Shown piece by piece: positions 16,949 to 24,681 of a stretch of 64,000 nucleotides of DNA. The stretch's first letter is position 1; the number at the start of each line of letters is the position of its first letter. The position numbers and the translations under genes are program-made. Source of the DNA: Pseudomonas sp. G2-4 (GTDB lineage Bacteria > Pseudomonadota > Gammaproteobacteria > Pseudomonadales > Pseudomonadaceae); contig NZ_CP125957.1 of NCBI RefSeq assembly GCF_030064125.1, forward strand, positions 2,480,001 to 2,544,000. Reading direction: 5' to 3'. The notes beneath the pieces are model-generated. The model did no database searches and was not told where the DNA came from. It saw only the letters and a list, made by a program, of their open reading frames with translations.

Positions 16949-18414
16949 AGTGCGATCTCCTTGCCGGTTACTGCCCGGTAGACAGAACCCATTTTGTACA
17001 ACGTCTCTTTCCACTCCATCTCGGGAACCGAGTCGGCAACCACCCCGGCGGATGCCCGCAAGTGGTAGGTACCCTCGTCGAAGACGGTCGAGCGAATGCA
17101 CAGGGCGGTATTGACGCTGCCATCAAAACCTACGAGGCCAAGGGCTCCGGCGTAGATGCCGCGGCGGTTGCTCTCCATTCCCTCGATCAACTCCATCGCC
17201 CTGACCTTGGGCGCGCCGGACATGGTCCCGGCGGGGAACGAGGCTTTGATCACGTCGTAGGCGTCCAGGCCTGGGCGCAGCAGACCGCGAACGTTCGACA
17301 CCATGTGATAGAGGTGCGAGTACTCCTCCACCAGCATGAACTCGTCGACTTCCAGTGAGCCGGCCTGGCAGACGCGACCGATATCATTGCGACACAGATC
17401 GATGAGCATCAGGTGCTCGGCGCGTTCCTTCTCCGAGCGGGTCAGCTCCAGCACCAGTTGGGTCGGATCGACGCCAGGCTTCTTGCCGACAGTACCGGCG
17501 ATCGGACGCATCTCAATCAAATCGTCCTTGATCCTGACGAACAGCTCCGGACTGGCACCGATCAGGTCGATACCGCCCACATGGGCCAGGTACATGTAAG
17601 GAGAGGGGTTGCGCAGGCGCAGGTTCTGGTACACATCGAACGGCGCAACCTGCGAGCGAATGCGGATCTCATGGCCGAGTTGGATCTGGTAGACGTCGCC
17701 GGCGCGGATGTGCTCCATCGCGACTTCGACACGTTCGCAAAATTGCTCCGGGGTGACCGTGCGGATTTCCTCGAATGTCTCTGGATACGGTGGCAGATCC
17801 ACTGCCTCGCACGCCGGGGTTGCGCTCAGGAAGGGGTAATCCTCCACTGTACGGGGCGCCCACAGAGGGTGGTTGTTGATCAGGGTTTCGACAATGCCGT
17901 TGCTGTGGAAATAAACCAGTGTCTGATAGACCGACAGGGCGATGAGCGGGTAGCTGTAGGTCTGTTCGGCGAGATCGGGAAGGCGCTCGATCAGGCGAAC
18001 GCAGTCGTAGGAGAAATAGCCGAAGAACGCCAGGCTGGAAGGGGCATTGGGTGCAGGCTGGAACGTAGCCTGGATGGCCCGGAGCAGGTTCCACGCTGAC
18101 TCGCTGTCCGGTAGATGGATCTTGTGCTCGGGATCGACCTGCACCCCCCCTTGTTGCAGGCTGGCGGACAAGTGTTCACACAGCGCAGGACAGCCGCGCA
18201 GTTGTGCCTGGCCCTCATCGATACACACTTCGAAAAGGGGCTCGAGCCCGATGATCGTCGCCCGGCGATCGCGGCTTGGACCGGACAGTGATTCAAGAAT
18301 GAAGACAGACTCGCGACCCAGTTGCTCCAGTGCATTTGCATATATGCCAAGTGCATCTGTAGATCGACGTTCTTCGCGGCGAAGAACATTGACGTCAATT
18401 AAATGTTTATTCAC
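16945..18414 (-). CDS. trpE: Anthranilate synthase component I
   Basis: The protein has 489 residues from the GTG at 18414. It converts chorismate plus ammonia to anthranilate. The chorismate-binding domain contains QIQLGHEIRI, IGASPELFVR, PIAGTVGKKPG, DLCRNDIGRVCQ, EYSHLYHMVSNV, FPAGTMSGAPKVRAMELI and RASAGVVADSVPE. The N-terminal ILESLSG resembles the LLES motif of Trp feedback sites, so feedback sensitivity may be kept. An in-frame GTG at 18492 is possible, but a strong dyad (18477-18496) spans it and looks like promoter DNA, so 18414 is preferred. It is divergent from the PaaK-like operon. Confidence 0.92.
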   Translation of the reverse strand: MNKHLIDVNVLRREERRSTDALGIYANALEQLGRESVFILESLSGPSRDRRATIIGLEPLFEVCIDEGQAQLRGCPALCEHLSASLQQGGVQVDPEHKIHLPDSESAWNLLRAIQATFQPAPNAPSSLAFFGYFSYDCVRLIERLPDLAEQTYSYPLIALSVYQTLVYFHSNGIVETLINNHPLWAPRTVEDYPFLSATPACEAVDLPPYPETFEEIRTVTPEQFCERVEVAMEHIRAGDVYQIQLGHEIRIRSQVAPFDVYQNLRLRNPSPYMYLAHVGGIDLIGASPELFVRIKDDLIEMRPIAGTVGKKPGVDPTQLVLELTRSEKERAEHLMLIDLCRNDIGRVCQAGSLEVDEFMLVEEYSHLYHMVSNVRGLLRPGLDAYDVIKASFPAGTMSGAPKVRAMELIEGMESNRRGIYAGALGLVGFDGSVNTALCIRSTVFDEGTYHLRASAGVVADSVPEMEWKETLYKMGSVYRAVTGKEIAL

Positions 18415-18476
18415 GGTTATACCATTTTCAAGGTGCAACGATTCAGGCACTCCATTAAGAGAGCGCCACGGGAATA

Positions 18477-18496
18477 TAAAGTGCGCAGGCACTTTA
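18477..18496. promoter_or_regulatory. 20-bp perfect dyad upstream of trpE
   Basis: TAAAGTGC-GCAG-GCACTTTA has 8-bp arms and a 4-base spacer, the same geometry as a lux box but without CT-N12-AG ends. It lies 63 bases before the preferred trpE start. It may be an operator for LuxR2 or another dimeric regulator; the binder is unknown. Confidence 0.5.
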
Positions 18497-18673
18497 AATA
18501 GGTGTTGACGGATATCCTGAATGTTCGGGGCGGACGCTGTTCATGTCGCGCGCAATACCAGGCTTGCAACGGATTGCAGCCATCGATGCGCAGGGCACAA
18601 GGCGCGAGCACCTTCGAATTTCATTGGGGAGAGAGCAGGACGTTGCTGGCAGGCAGCAGACAGACGCTGGTCT

Positions 18674-18691
18674 TCGCTAAATTATTAGCGA
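18674..18691. promoter_or_regulatory. 18-bp dyad in the divergent region
   Basis: TCGCTAA-ATTA-TTAGCGA has 7-bp arms and a 4-base spacer. There is no T-tail, so an operator is more likely than a terminator. It lies roughly midway between trpE and the PaaK-like gene. Confidence 0.4.
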
Positions 18692-19072
18692 CGCCAGATA
18701 TTGCTTTTGAAGATGGCCAGAGTGGCCCGGGAACAGCTGTCGGGGTAGCTGTGGGAAGAGCTGATAGCAGAAAGGTGATAGTACATTTTAGACATCCCAG
18801 TCTTGGCTAGGCACTGCGGGAACGAGCAGCAGTGCGGCGAAATTACCAGTGTGCCCTGGGGCTGTCAACTGCTGGACGGATATTAATATTTCATTCATTT
18901 CTTAGTGTCGACAGGCACAACAACTATTCCTGCGCATATGTAAGTGCGCGTGCTTTTAACAAGAAATTCGTGCGCGCACAACTGCGGGATAACGCAGCTG
19001 GGTATTTGTAACTTCTGTCACTAACGTAGCGGCCGTTGAGTTCCAGTAACCCATCAAACCTGAGCGGCTGAA

Positions 19073-20425
19073 ATGAAAGAGCATCTAGACACATTCAAGA
19101 AGCGGTACGATCCGATTCATCATGCCTATTGGACCGATGTCCTCAGCGACACCGCGTTGGCGGCATGGCACCAGGAACAGTTGCGGGAAGTGATCGGCCA
19201 CGTGAAGCGTTCTTCGCCGTTCTATGCCAAGCACCTTGCCCAGGTCGACGAGCGTACGCTGACCTTGGATGATCTCGTCACCTTGCCATTCACGACCAAG
19301 GACGACTTGCGCGAGGCAGGCTTCGACATTTTGTCCGGCCCGCTGGAAGACAGCATCTTTTATTACGAGACGACGGGCACTACCGGGCCTGCTACGCCAT
19401 GCCCGCGGGACCGCAAGGAAAGCTACGCGAGCAATCGCCAGTTGGCCATGGCCTACCAGGCCGTGGTCGAAAAGCACTTTCCAGGTGAGAAGACGGTCGT
19501 CGGTATCATGGGGCCCACCGAGGTCCATTCCTTTGGCGACACCCTGGGCGATGTCTGCACCCAGCTCGACCTGTGCAATGCCAAGATCTGGCCGCACTCA
19601 CCGGTGATCGGCTGGCCCAAGGCGCTGCAACTGCTCAAGGACCTGCGCATCGGGGTACTCGCCTCTGCGCCGGGGCTCTTGCTGGCTATGGCCAAGGAAG
19701 CCGAGCGCCAAGGCTTCAACCCACGCGAGGACTTCGCCCTGCGCGCCTTCATGATGAGTGGCGAGTTGTGCACGCCGGCGTTGAAGAACAACCTTTATAG
19801 CCTGTGGGGGGCGCAAGCCTACAACAGCCTGTATGGCTCCCAGGAAGCGATGATCATCGCGGCTTGCAACGCCAACGACCAACTGGTACCTCATCGCCTC
19901 AACTACCTCATCGAAGTGCTTGATCCCAAGACCGGCGAAAACCTGGGCGGCACCGGTGATGGCGAGTTGTGCGTGACCATGCTGATCCCCGGCAGCAAGC
20001 CGTTGATCCGCTACCGTACCGGTGACCTGGTCTCTATCCAGTCGCGTCCGGGCTATCCCCAGTCGATGCGCCAGACCGTCAAGGTTGTCGGTCGAGTGAA
20101 GGATGCCGTGCAGCTGAATGACCGCGCGTTCTCGGCCGCGCAGATCGAGCAGGCGCTGCTCGAAGGCGTCGAACAGTGCCTGGGCTATCAAATCGTCCTC
20201 AGCCGCGCCAATGATCGCGATACGGTCATCGCCAAACTGGAAATGTCGCGCTTCTTCGATGGTGATCGCGCACGCCTGGTGCTGCTGATCAAGGAGCGCC
20301 TGCGGGAGCGGCTGGGGGTCGAGGCCACGGTCATGGTGGTGGGCGATCTTGCCGAACATGTGAACCTGGGTAGTTGGTTCAGCTGGAAAGAAGCCCGCAT
20401 CGTCGATCAACGCAAAGGCCAGTGA
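19073..20425 (+). CDS. PaaK-like adenylate-forming enzyme (phenylacetate-CoA ligase family)
   Basis: The 450-residue protein belongs to the ANL superfamily, PaaK branch. It has the ATP P-loop in YYETTGTTGPATPCPRD (near 103), GLLLAMAKEAERQG, YNSLYGSQEAMI, the adenine/ribose motif IRYRTGDLVSI and the hinge VVGRVKDAVQLNDRAFS leading to a small C-terminal domain. It is close to the normal PaaK length of about 430. The family activates aromatic or other carboxylic acids to acyl-AMP and often CoA thioesters. Neighbouring trpEG raises anthranilate or an indole acid as candidate substrates, which is inference only. It is the first gene of a seven-gene operon ending in luxI. Confidence 0.85.
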   Translation: MKEHLDTFKKRYDPIHHAYWTDVLSDTALAAWHQEQLREVIGHVKRSSPFYAKHLAQVDERTLTLDDLVTLPFTTKDDLREAGFDILSGPLEDSIFYYETTGTTGPATPCPRDRKESYASNRQLAMAYQAVVEKHFPGEKTVVGIMGPTEVHSFGDTLGDVCTQLDLCNAKIWPHSPVIGWPKALQLLKDLRIGVLASAPGLLLAMAKEAERQGFNPREDFALRAFMMSGELCTPALKNNLYSLWGAQAYNSLYGSQEAMIIAACNANDQLVPHRLNYLIEVLDPKTGENLGGTGDGELCVTMLIPGSKPLIRYRTGDLVSIQSRPGYPQSMRQTVKVVGRVKDAVQLNDRAFSAAQIEQALLEGVEQCLGYQIVLSRANDRDTVIAKLEMSRFFDGDRARLVLLIKERLRERLGVEATVMVVGDLAEHVNLGSWFSWKEARIVDQRKGQ

Positions 20426-20433
20426 GGTCACCG

Positions 20434-20979
20434 ATGAGCTTGTCTGTTCGCGTGATCGACAGCGCCAGCGATCTGTTCGAGTCCGTCAGGCAATTGCGCA
20501 GTCGCTACCTGGGGACTAACCCGGCGAAGGAGGATGACTTCGATCGAAGGGAGCAGTTGCGCGACGCCATGTCCTATCACCTGATCTACCTGGACAACGA
20601 CGAAGTGGTCGGGACGTTGCGCGTCACTCCGCTGGGCCATGGCCTGAGTTTCGTCGAGCGGGCTGTCGATGTGCATGCCTATTTCCAACAGTCGACGGAT
20701 GCCTTCGATGCCAACCGCCTGGTGCTGGACGAGCGCTATCGCGGCGGGCGGCACCTGCGCATGTTTCTCCTGCAGGCGGCCATCTGGCTGAAAGCCAACA
20801 CCCACCTGCGATTCATCTCGGCCCTGTGCCGCGGCCAGCTGGCCGCCCTTTATGTCGGTCTGGGCGGGCGCGTGCTGGTGGATGACGTGACCTGGACCGG
20901 GGAACAGGTCGAGCGGCGCTACAGCCTCGTGTACCTGGAACTCGAAAGTGTTTACCACAATGTTAAAGGAGCCAATTGA
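20434..20979 (+). CDS. GNAT-fold acyltransferase (autoinducer-synthase-like)
   Basis: The 181-residue protein fits the GNAT/FeeM/LuxI-like acyltransferase fold: RQLRSRYLG near the N-terminus, VVGTLRVTPLG as a central beta hairpin, then DANRLVLDERYRGGRHLRMFLLQAAIWLKA and a LYVGLGGRVLVDDV segment. It lacks the LuxI signature, so it is not a second AHL synthase of the usual type. FeeM-type relatives make N-acyl amino acids from acyl-ACP. The start at 20434 follows GAGGTCACCG; an in-frame start at 20374 lies inside the previous gene. The substrate is unknown. Confidence 0.7.
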   Translation: MSLSVRVIDSASDLFESVRQLRSRYLGTNPAKEDDFDRREQLRDAMSYHLIYLDNDEVVGTLRVTPLGHGLSFVERAVDVHAYFQQSTDAFDANRLVLDERYRGGRHLRMFLLQAAIWLKANTHLRFISALCRGQLAALYVGLGGRVLVDDVTWTGEQVERRYSLVYLELESVYHNVKGAN

Positions 20980-20980
20980 A

Positions 20981-21664
20981 ATGCAAGCATTCTTCAACGA
21001 ACTCGACGCTATCGTCGACGCGGGCTGGGCCCAGATCAAACAGGGTGCCTACTGGAAATTCAGTCTGGACAACCCCACGCCACCCGCTCTTTACCAACAG
21101 CTCATGCTGCAGGTGTACCACTACACCCGCTACAACTCGGTCAATCAGGCCGCCTGCGCCTTCAGTGCCGATCCGGAAGAGACGACACTGCTGCGCTTCG
21201 TCTATAAGCACGCCTTGGAAGAGCTGGGTCACGAGCGCATGGTACTGCGCGACCTCGAGTCGGTCGGGCTGCTGCCACAGGAGATGCCAGCGCCCCTGGC
21301 ACCGACCCAGGCGCTGATCGCTTTCCTCAACGATGTGGCTATCCGCAAGGGACCGATCGCACGGCTGGGCTACAGCTATTGGGCCGAGGATGTCTACGAG
21401 CACATCCAGCCGATCCTGGACAGGTTCCGCACTGACCTGGGCCTGAAGGACGAGCAGATGACGTTCTTTGTCGCCCATTCGACCATCGATGAGAAGCACG
21501 CCGAAGAAGTACGCCTGGCCATCCAGCGTGCGGTGAAGACCGAAGACGATCGTCGCCAGATCAAGGAAGTGGCACGCGTCACGTTGTGGCTGACCGGACA
21601 GTTGATGGAAGAAGCGCTGCGAGCCTATCTGGCTGGCGAAGAAGGGCTGCGAGAGGCGTCCTGA
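20981..21664 (+). CDS. Haem-oxygenase-like diiron oxidase
   Basis: This 227-residue all-helical protein resembles the HDO group of the TenA/PqqC/haem-oxygenase-like superfamily (UndA, SznF, BesC, CADD). Probable metal ligands: the E-x2-H of HALEELGHERM (near 81-90), a Glu and His in WAEDVYEHIQP, and D-x2-H in TIDEKHAEEVR. Such enzymes use two irons and oxygen for N-oxygenation, C-C cleavage, decarboxylation or desaturation of amino or fatty acid substrates. The next gene is a flavin reductase that could supply electrons. The start is one base after the previous stop. Reaction and substrate are unknown. Confidence 0.75.
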   Translation: MQAFFNELDAIVDAGWAQIKQGAYWKFSLDNPTPPALYQQLMLQVYHYTRYNSVNQAACAFSADPEETTLLRFVYKHALEELGHERMVLRDLESVGLLPQEMPAPLAPTQALIAFLNDVAIRKGPIARLGYSYWAEDVYEHIQPILDRFRTDLGLKDEQMTFFVAHSTIDEKHAEEVRLAIQRAVKTEDDRRQIKEVARVTLWLTGQLMEEALRAYLAGEEGLREAS

Positions 21665-21667
21665 ATC

Positions 21668-22279
21668 ATGAACCTGACCATCATTGTCGGCTCCAGCCGA
21701 CCTTGTGGTGTCAGTGCACGGGTGGTGGCGCTGGTGCGCCGCCACTTGGGCGAGGAGATCGAGATCGATGCCATCTGGCTCAAGGATTACCGGATCGATT
21801 ATTGCGACGCCGATAACGCCTGTTCGGATCAGGACTGCGCCGTGCAGGACGACGTCGGGCAGTTGGTGGCGCGGCTGGACCGCGCCGATGCGGTGCTCTA
21901 TCTCCCCGTCATGCACGCCTACGGCATCAACAGTCGCTTCCAGGCATTTCTGGAGCGGGTCGGCTATGGCTTCCTGCGTCCACGCCAACGGCCGCTGCGC
22001 GACAAGCTCGCGGCAATTGCGGTCGTCGGTCGGCGCTATGGGCACACGGCTGTTTTCTCCCAGGTCGCGCTCAACGTACTGCTCAACAAGATGATTCTGG
22101 TCGGCTCGGGATTCCCGCCGTGCTTTCAGACACAGCTGGCCCACGATCCAGAAGCGGAACAGGCCCTGTGCGAGACGCTGGATCGACTCTGTGAGCACTA
22201 CCGTCGACTGAATCCCATAGGGGTTGCCACAGGCAAACCGGAGAGAATCCTGCGACCCATTCACTTTCAGAAGGGATAA
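21668..22279 (+). CDS. NAD(P)H-dependent FMN reductase
   Basis: The 203-residue flavodoxin-like protein starts MNLTIIVGSSRPCGVSARVV, the FMN-phosphate loop of the NADPH-dependent FMN reductase family. A second FMN contact lies in ADAVLYLPVMHAYGINSRFQAFLERV. DNACSDQDCAVQDD, a short Cys/Asp-rich loop, is also found in related reductases. It sits three bases after the diiron oxidase, with which it probably works as an electron donor (inference from order). Confidence 0.82.
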   Translation: MNLTIIVGSSRPCGVSARVVALVRRHLGEEIEIDAIWLKDYRIDYCDADNACSDQDCAVQDDVGQLVARLDRADAVLYLPVMHAYGINSRFQAFLERVGYGFLRPRQRPLRDKLAAIAVVGRRYGHTAVFSQVALNVLLNKMILVGSGFPPCFQTQLAHDPEAEQALCETLDRLCEHYRRLNPIGVATGKPERILRPIHFQKG

Positions 22280-22284
22280 TTGTC

Positions 22285-23193
22285 ATGCCATTGAAAGATT
22301 CATTGCTCGCGTTGCTGGTCACGCTTCTCTGGGGCGCCCAGGTCACAGCGGTGAAGATTGGCGGCGCCGAGCTGCCACCTATCCTCATGGTCGCCATGCG
22401 CTATGCGATCATGGCGCTGTTCCTCATGCCATTGCTCAAGCGGGTCAAGCGCGAGCAGTTCGGGCCGATGGTCTTGGTCGCCACGATTACCGGCACTTTA
22501 CATTTTGGCTTGCTGTATTGCGGTATCGCCCGGGTAGACGCTTCTACCTCGGCAATCATCTATCAGCTGGCGGCACCCTTTACCCTCGTTTTGGCGTTCG
22601 CGTTATTGGGTGAAGTCCTGAAAGTGCGGGTGCTGGTGGGCATTTTGCTGGCGTTTGCCGGTGTGCTGGTGCTGCTGGTCAAGCCGTCAGCGAGCGGGAC
22701 TTTTGTCGGCATGCTGCTGGTGGCTCTGGCGGCCTTGGCATTCGCTGTCGGATCGGTGTTGACCAAGCGCCTCGGGCCGCTGGATCCACTGGCCTTGAGT
22801 GCCTGGACCGCGGTCATCGCCGCGCCGCAACTGTTGTTGTGGTCCTTCGTCCAGGAAGGCGGGCAATGGGCAAGCGTCCACACGGCCAGCGCCCAGGCGT
22901 GGTGGGCGGTCCTCTACACAGCTCTCAGTGGCGGTCTCTTGGGATTCGGCCTGTGGTTCTGGTTGCTCGGGCGCAATTCGATGCAGCAACTGAGCCCGTA
23001 TCTGCTTCTGGTGCCATTGTTCGCGATCGCTGTCAGCCAGATCATGCTCGCCGAAGGCATCAGCCAGCGCCTGGTGATCGGCGCAGCGCTGACGCTGGCG
23101 GGTGTGGCGCTGTGCCAACTGCGCCTACCCGCAAGATTCTTTCTCAAGGCCGGCGGCAGCAAAGGGCAAGGGGTGGCGGATGAACAGCGTTGA
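22285..23193 (+). CDS. EamA/DMT-family transporter
   Basis: This 302-residue membrane protein is made of two EamA repeats, each with about five hydrophobic helices. VTLLWGAQVTAVKIGG opens the first repeat and GMLLVALAALAFAVGSVLTKRL the second. Members export amino acids and metabolites. In this operon it is the likely exporter of the product or an intermediate. The C-terminus overlaps the hydrolase start. Confidence 0.88.
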   Translation: MPLKDSLLALLVTLLWGAQVTAVKIGGAELPPILMVAMRYAIMALFLMPLLKRVKREQFGPMVLVATITGTLHFGLLYCGIARVDASTSAIIYQLAAPFTLVLAFALLGEVLKVRVLVGILLAFAGVLVLLVKPSASGTFVGMLLVALAALAFAVGSVLTKRLGPLDPLALSAWTAVIAAPQLLLWSFVQEGGQWASVHTASAQAWWAVLYTALSGGLLGFGLWFWLLGRNSMQQLSPYLLLVPLFAIAVSQIMLAEGISQRLVIGAALTLAGVALCQLRLPARFFLKAGGSKGQGVADEQR

Positions 23194-24088
23194 TCGACTG
23201 TTGCTCGGTACCTTGCGCCAGGTCCAACGCTGGAAGTTCGGTTTGAAACTGCGCTGGCACACCAGTGCTCGAGGGCGCCTGGCCTATCTGCAAGGCACTG
23301 CGCGTCAGAAGGGGCCGACATTGGTCATCCTTCATGGCTTGGGGGCCAGCAAGGACCAGTGGGGGCCCGCGATCCTGGGCTTGGCACGCCATCACCCTTG
23401 CGTCTTTGTCGATTTGCCGGGACATGGCCAATCCTTGTACGAGCCGCCTGCGGGCTTCGGACCGCAGGCCTTGCTGGCAGCGCTGGAGGACTTGTTGGAA
23501 ACGGTACGCGAGGGTCCCTTCGTGCTGGTTGGCAGCTCTTTGGGCGGTTGCGTGGCCGGGTTGTATGCCGCGAAATACCCCCGGCGCGTCAGTCACCTGG
23601 TCTTGCTGGCGCCTGCCGGTCTCGGCCCGACGGCGCTGGGACCGGCATTGCAAGCTGGCCTGCAAGGGCAGGGCAGTGTCTTCGGCTATCGTACGGTCGA
23701 GGAGATGAGGCGCTTCTGGAGCCTGGTGTTCAAGCGGCCACCCCAAGTGCGAGGACGCCTGGCGCAGGCCATGGCGGCCAGCGGCAGGTCGCGGTTTGCT
23801 GCGGTGCAGCGGGCCATCGAGGATTTTCGCCGCGAAGGCCTGGACGTACTTCTCGCGCGGCTTCCACTGATCTCTTCGAGAACGCTGGTGATCTGGGGGC
23901 AGCATGACCAGGTGTTCCTGCCTGCCGCCCTGGAGAACCTGCTCCAACAACTGCCCGACGCCCGTGGCCAGGTCATCGAGGACTCTGGGCATGTGCCCTA
24001 TATTGAACAGGGTGCGGAGGTCGTCGCGGCCATCACAGGGTTCATATCAACCTCCGGTGTCGGGGAGGTTCGACCATGCTCGAAGTGA
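23180..24088 (+). CDS. Alpha/beta hydrolase
   Basis: The 302-residue protein has the oxyanion motif LHGLGASKDQW, the nucleophile elbow VGSSLGGCV, the acid in IWGQHDQVF and His in EDSGHVPYIE, so the triad is complete. The preferred start at 23180 (AAGGGGTGG upstream) overlaps the EamA gene; an in-frame start at 23102 is unlikely. It could release, cyclise or edit an acyl intermediate made by the PaaK-like enzyme or GNAT, or hydrolyse the AHL itself; neither can be decided from sequence. It overlaps luxI by 13 bases. Confidence 0.85.
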   Translation: MNSVDRLLLGTLRQVQRWKFGLKLRWHTSARGRLAYLQGTARQKGPTLVILHGLGASKDQWGPAILGLARHHPCVFVDLPGHGQSLYEPPAGFGPQALLAALEDLLETVREGPFVLVGSSLGGCVAGLYAAKYPRRVSHLVLLAPAGLGPTALGPALQAGLQGQGSVFGYRTVEEMRRFWSLVFKRPPQVRGRLAQAMAASGRSRFAAVQRAIEDFRREGLDVLLARLPLISSRTLVIWGQHDQVFLPAALENLLQQLPDARGQVIEDSGHVPYIEQGAEVVAAITGFISTSGVGEVRPCSK

Positions 24089-24681
24089 TTGCCAGCACCC
24101 GCAGTGAGATGTCCCCGGCCCTCTTCAAGGCACTGGCGCGCTATCGGTATGATGTGTTCGTCAAGGGCCTCGGCTGGGCATTGCCCTGCGCCGAGGGCTT
24201 CGAGGTGGATGCTTTCGATCGGCCGGATACGGTGTATGTCCTGGCCCGCGACAGCAGGCAGGAAATCGTCGGGTGCGCACGCTTGATTCCTACCGATCGC
24301 CCCTTTCTGTTGGGGGAGGTGTTTCCCCAGTTGATGGGTGACACGCCGTTGCCGTCCTCAAGCACCGTCTGGGAGCTGTCCCGGTTTGCCAGCCGGCGTC
24401 CACTGTCGCGACGGGCCCAGGTCATGCGGGCCTGGCACGACACCACATGGTTAATGAGCAAGGTCATCGGCGTTGCGCAGACCCTTGGCGCACGTCGGTT
24501 GATTGCGTTCAGTGCGCCGGGAAACGAGCGCCTGCTCAGGCGCATGGGTGTCAGCACTCACAGGATTGCGGGGCCGCAGATGGTCAATGAGTTTCCAGTG
24601 GTGCCTTTCTGGATCAATGTGGCGGGTTATCGTCACCGTGCAGTGGCTGGTAAGACTCAACGCGAGTGCCAACCCAACTGA
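24076..24681 (+). CDS. LuxI-type acyl-homoserine-lactone synthase
   Basis: The 201-residue protein carries the full LuxI signature: RYRYDVFVKGLGW, EVDAFDRPDTVYVLA, EIVGCARLIPTDRPFLLGEVFPQL and SSTVWELSRFA (invariant R, F, W, D, D, R, E and R positions). The ATG has GGGGAGG upstream. It uses SAM and acyl-ACP or acyl-CoA to make an AHL; chain length cannot be read. It is the last gene of the operon, so signal synthesis rises with the biosynthetic genes. No luxR lies next to it; the nearest is luxR2, 8 kb away. Its end overlaps the IclR gene convergently by 25 bases. Confidence 0.95.
   Translation: MLEVIASTRSEMSPALFKALARYRYDVFVKGLGWALPCAEGFEVDAFDRPDTVYVLARDSRQEIVGCARLIPTDRPFLLGEVFPQLMGDTPLPSSSTVWELSRFASRRPLSRRAQVMRAWHDTTWLMSKVIGVAQTLGARRLIAFSAPGNERLLRRMGVSTHRIAGPQMVNEFPVVPFWINVAGYRHRAVAGKTQRECQPN

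Larger units (their letters stand above)
18415..19072. promoter_or_regulatory. Divergent control region of trpEG and the PaaK-like/LuxI operon
   Basis: This 658-base intergenic region is more AT-rich than its flanks. I see no gene in it. It contains several dyads: TAAAGTGC-GCAG-GCACTTTA (18477-18496), TCGCTAA-ATTA-TTAGCGA (18674-18691), CAGCT-N8-AGCTG (18734-18751), the palindrome ATATTAATAT (18880-18889) and an AAGTGCGCGTGCTT element near 18942-18955 that shares the octamer AAGTGCGC with the first dyad. It probably houses both promoters and the LuxR or other operators. Confidence 0.55.

Noticed and set aside
20434..20979. GNAT-type gene as a second AHL synthase
   Set aside because: It lacks the invariant LuxI pattern (R..F..LGW, D.FD, GCARL, E.SRF) that is complete in the gene at 24076.
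20981..21664. Haem-degrading oxygenase
   Set aside because: The E-x2-H and D-x2-H residues and the adjacent FMN reductase fit a diiron oxidase rather than a haem-binding enzyme with a single proximal His.
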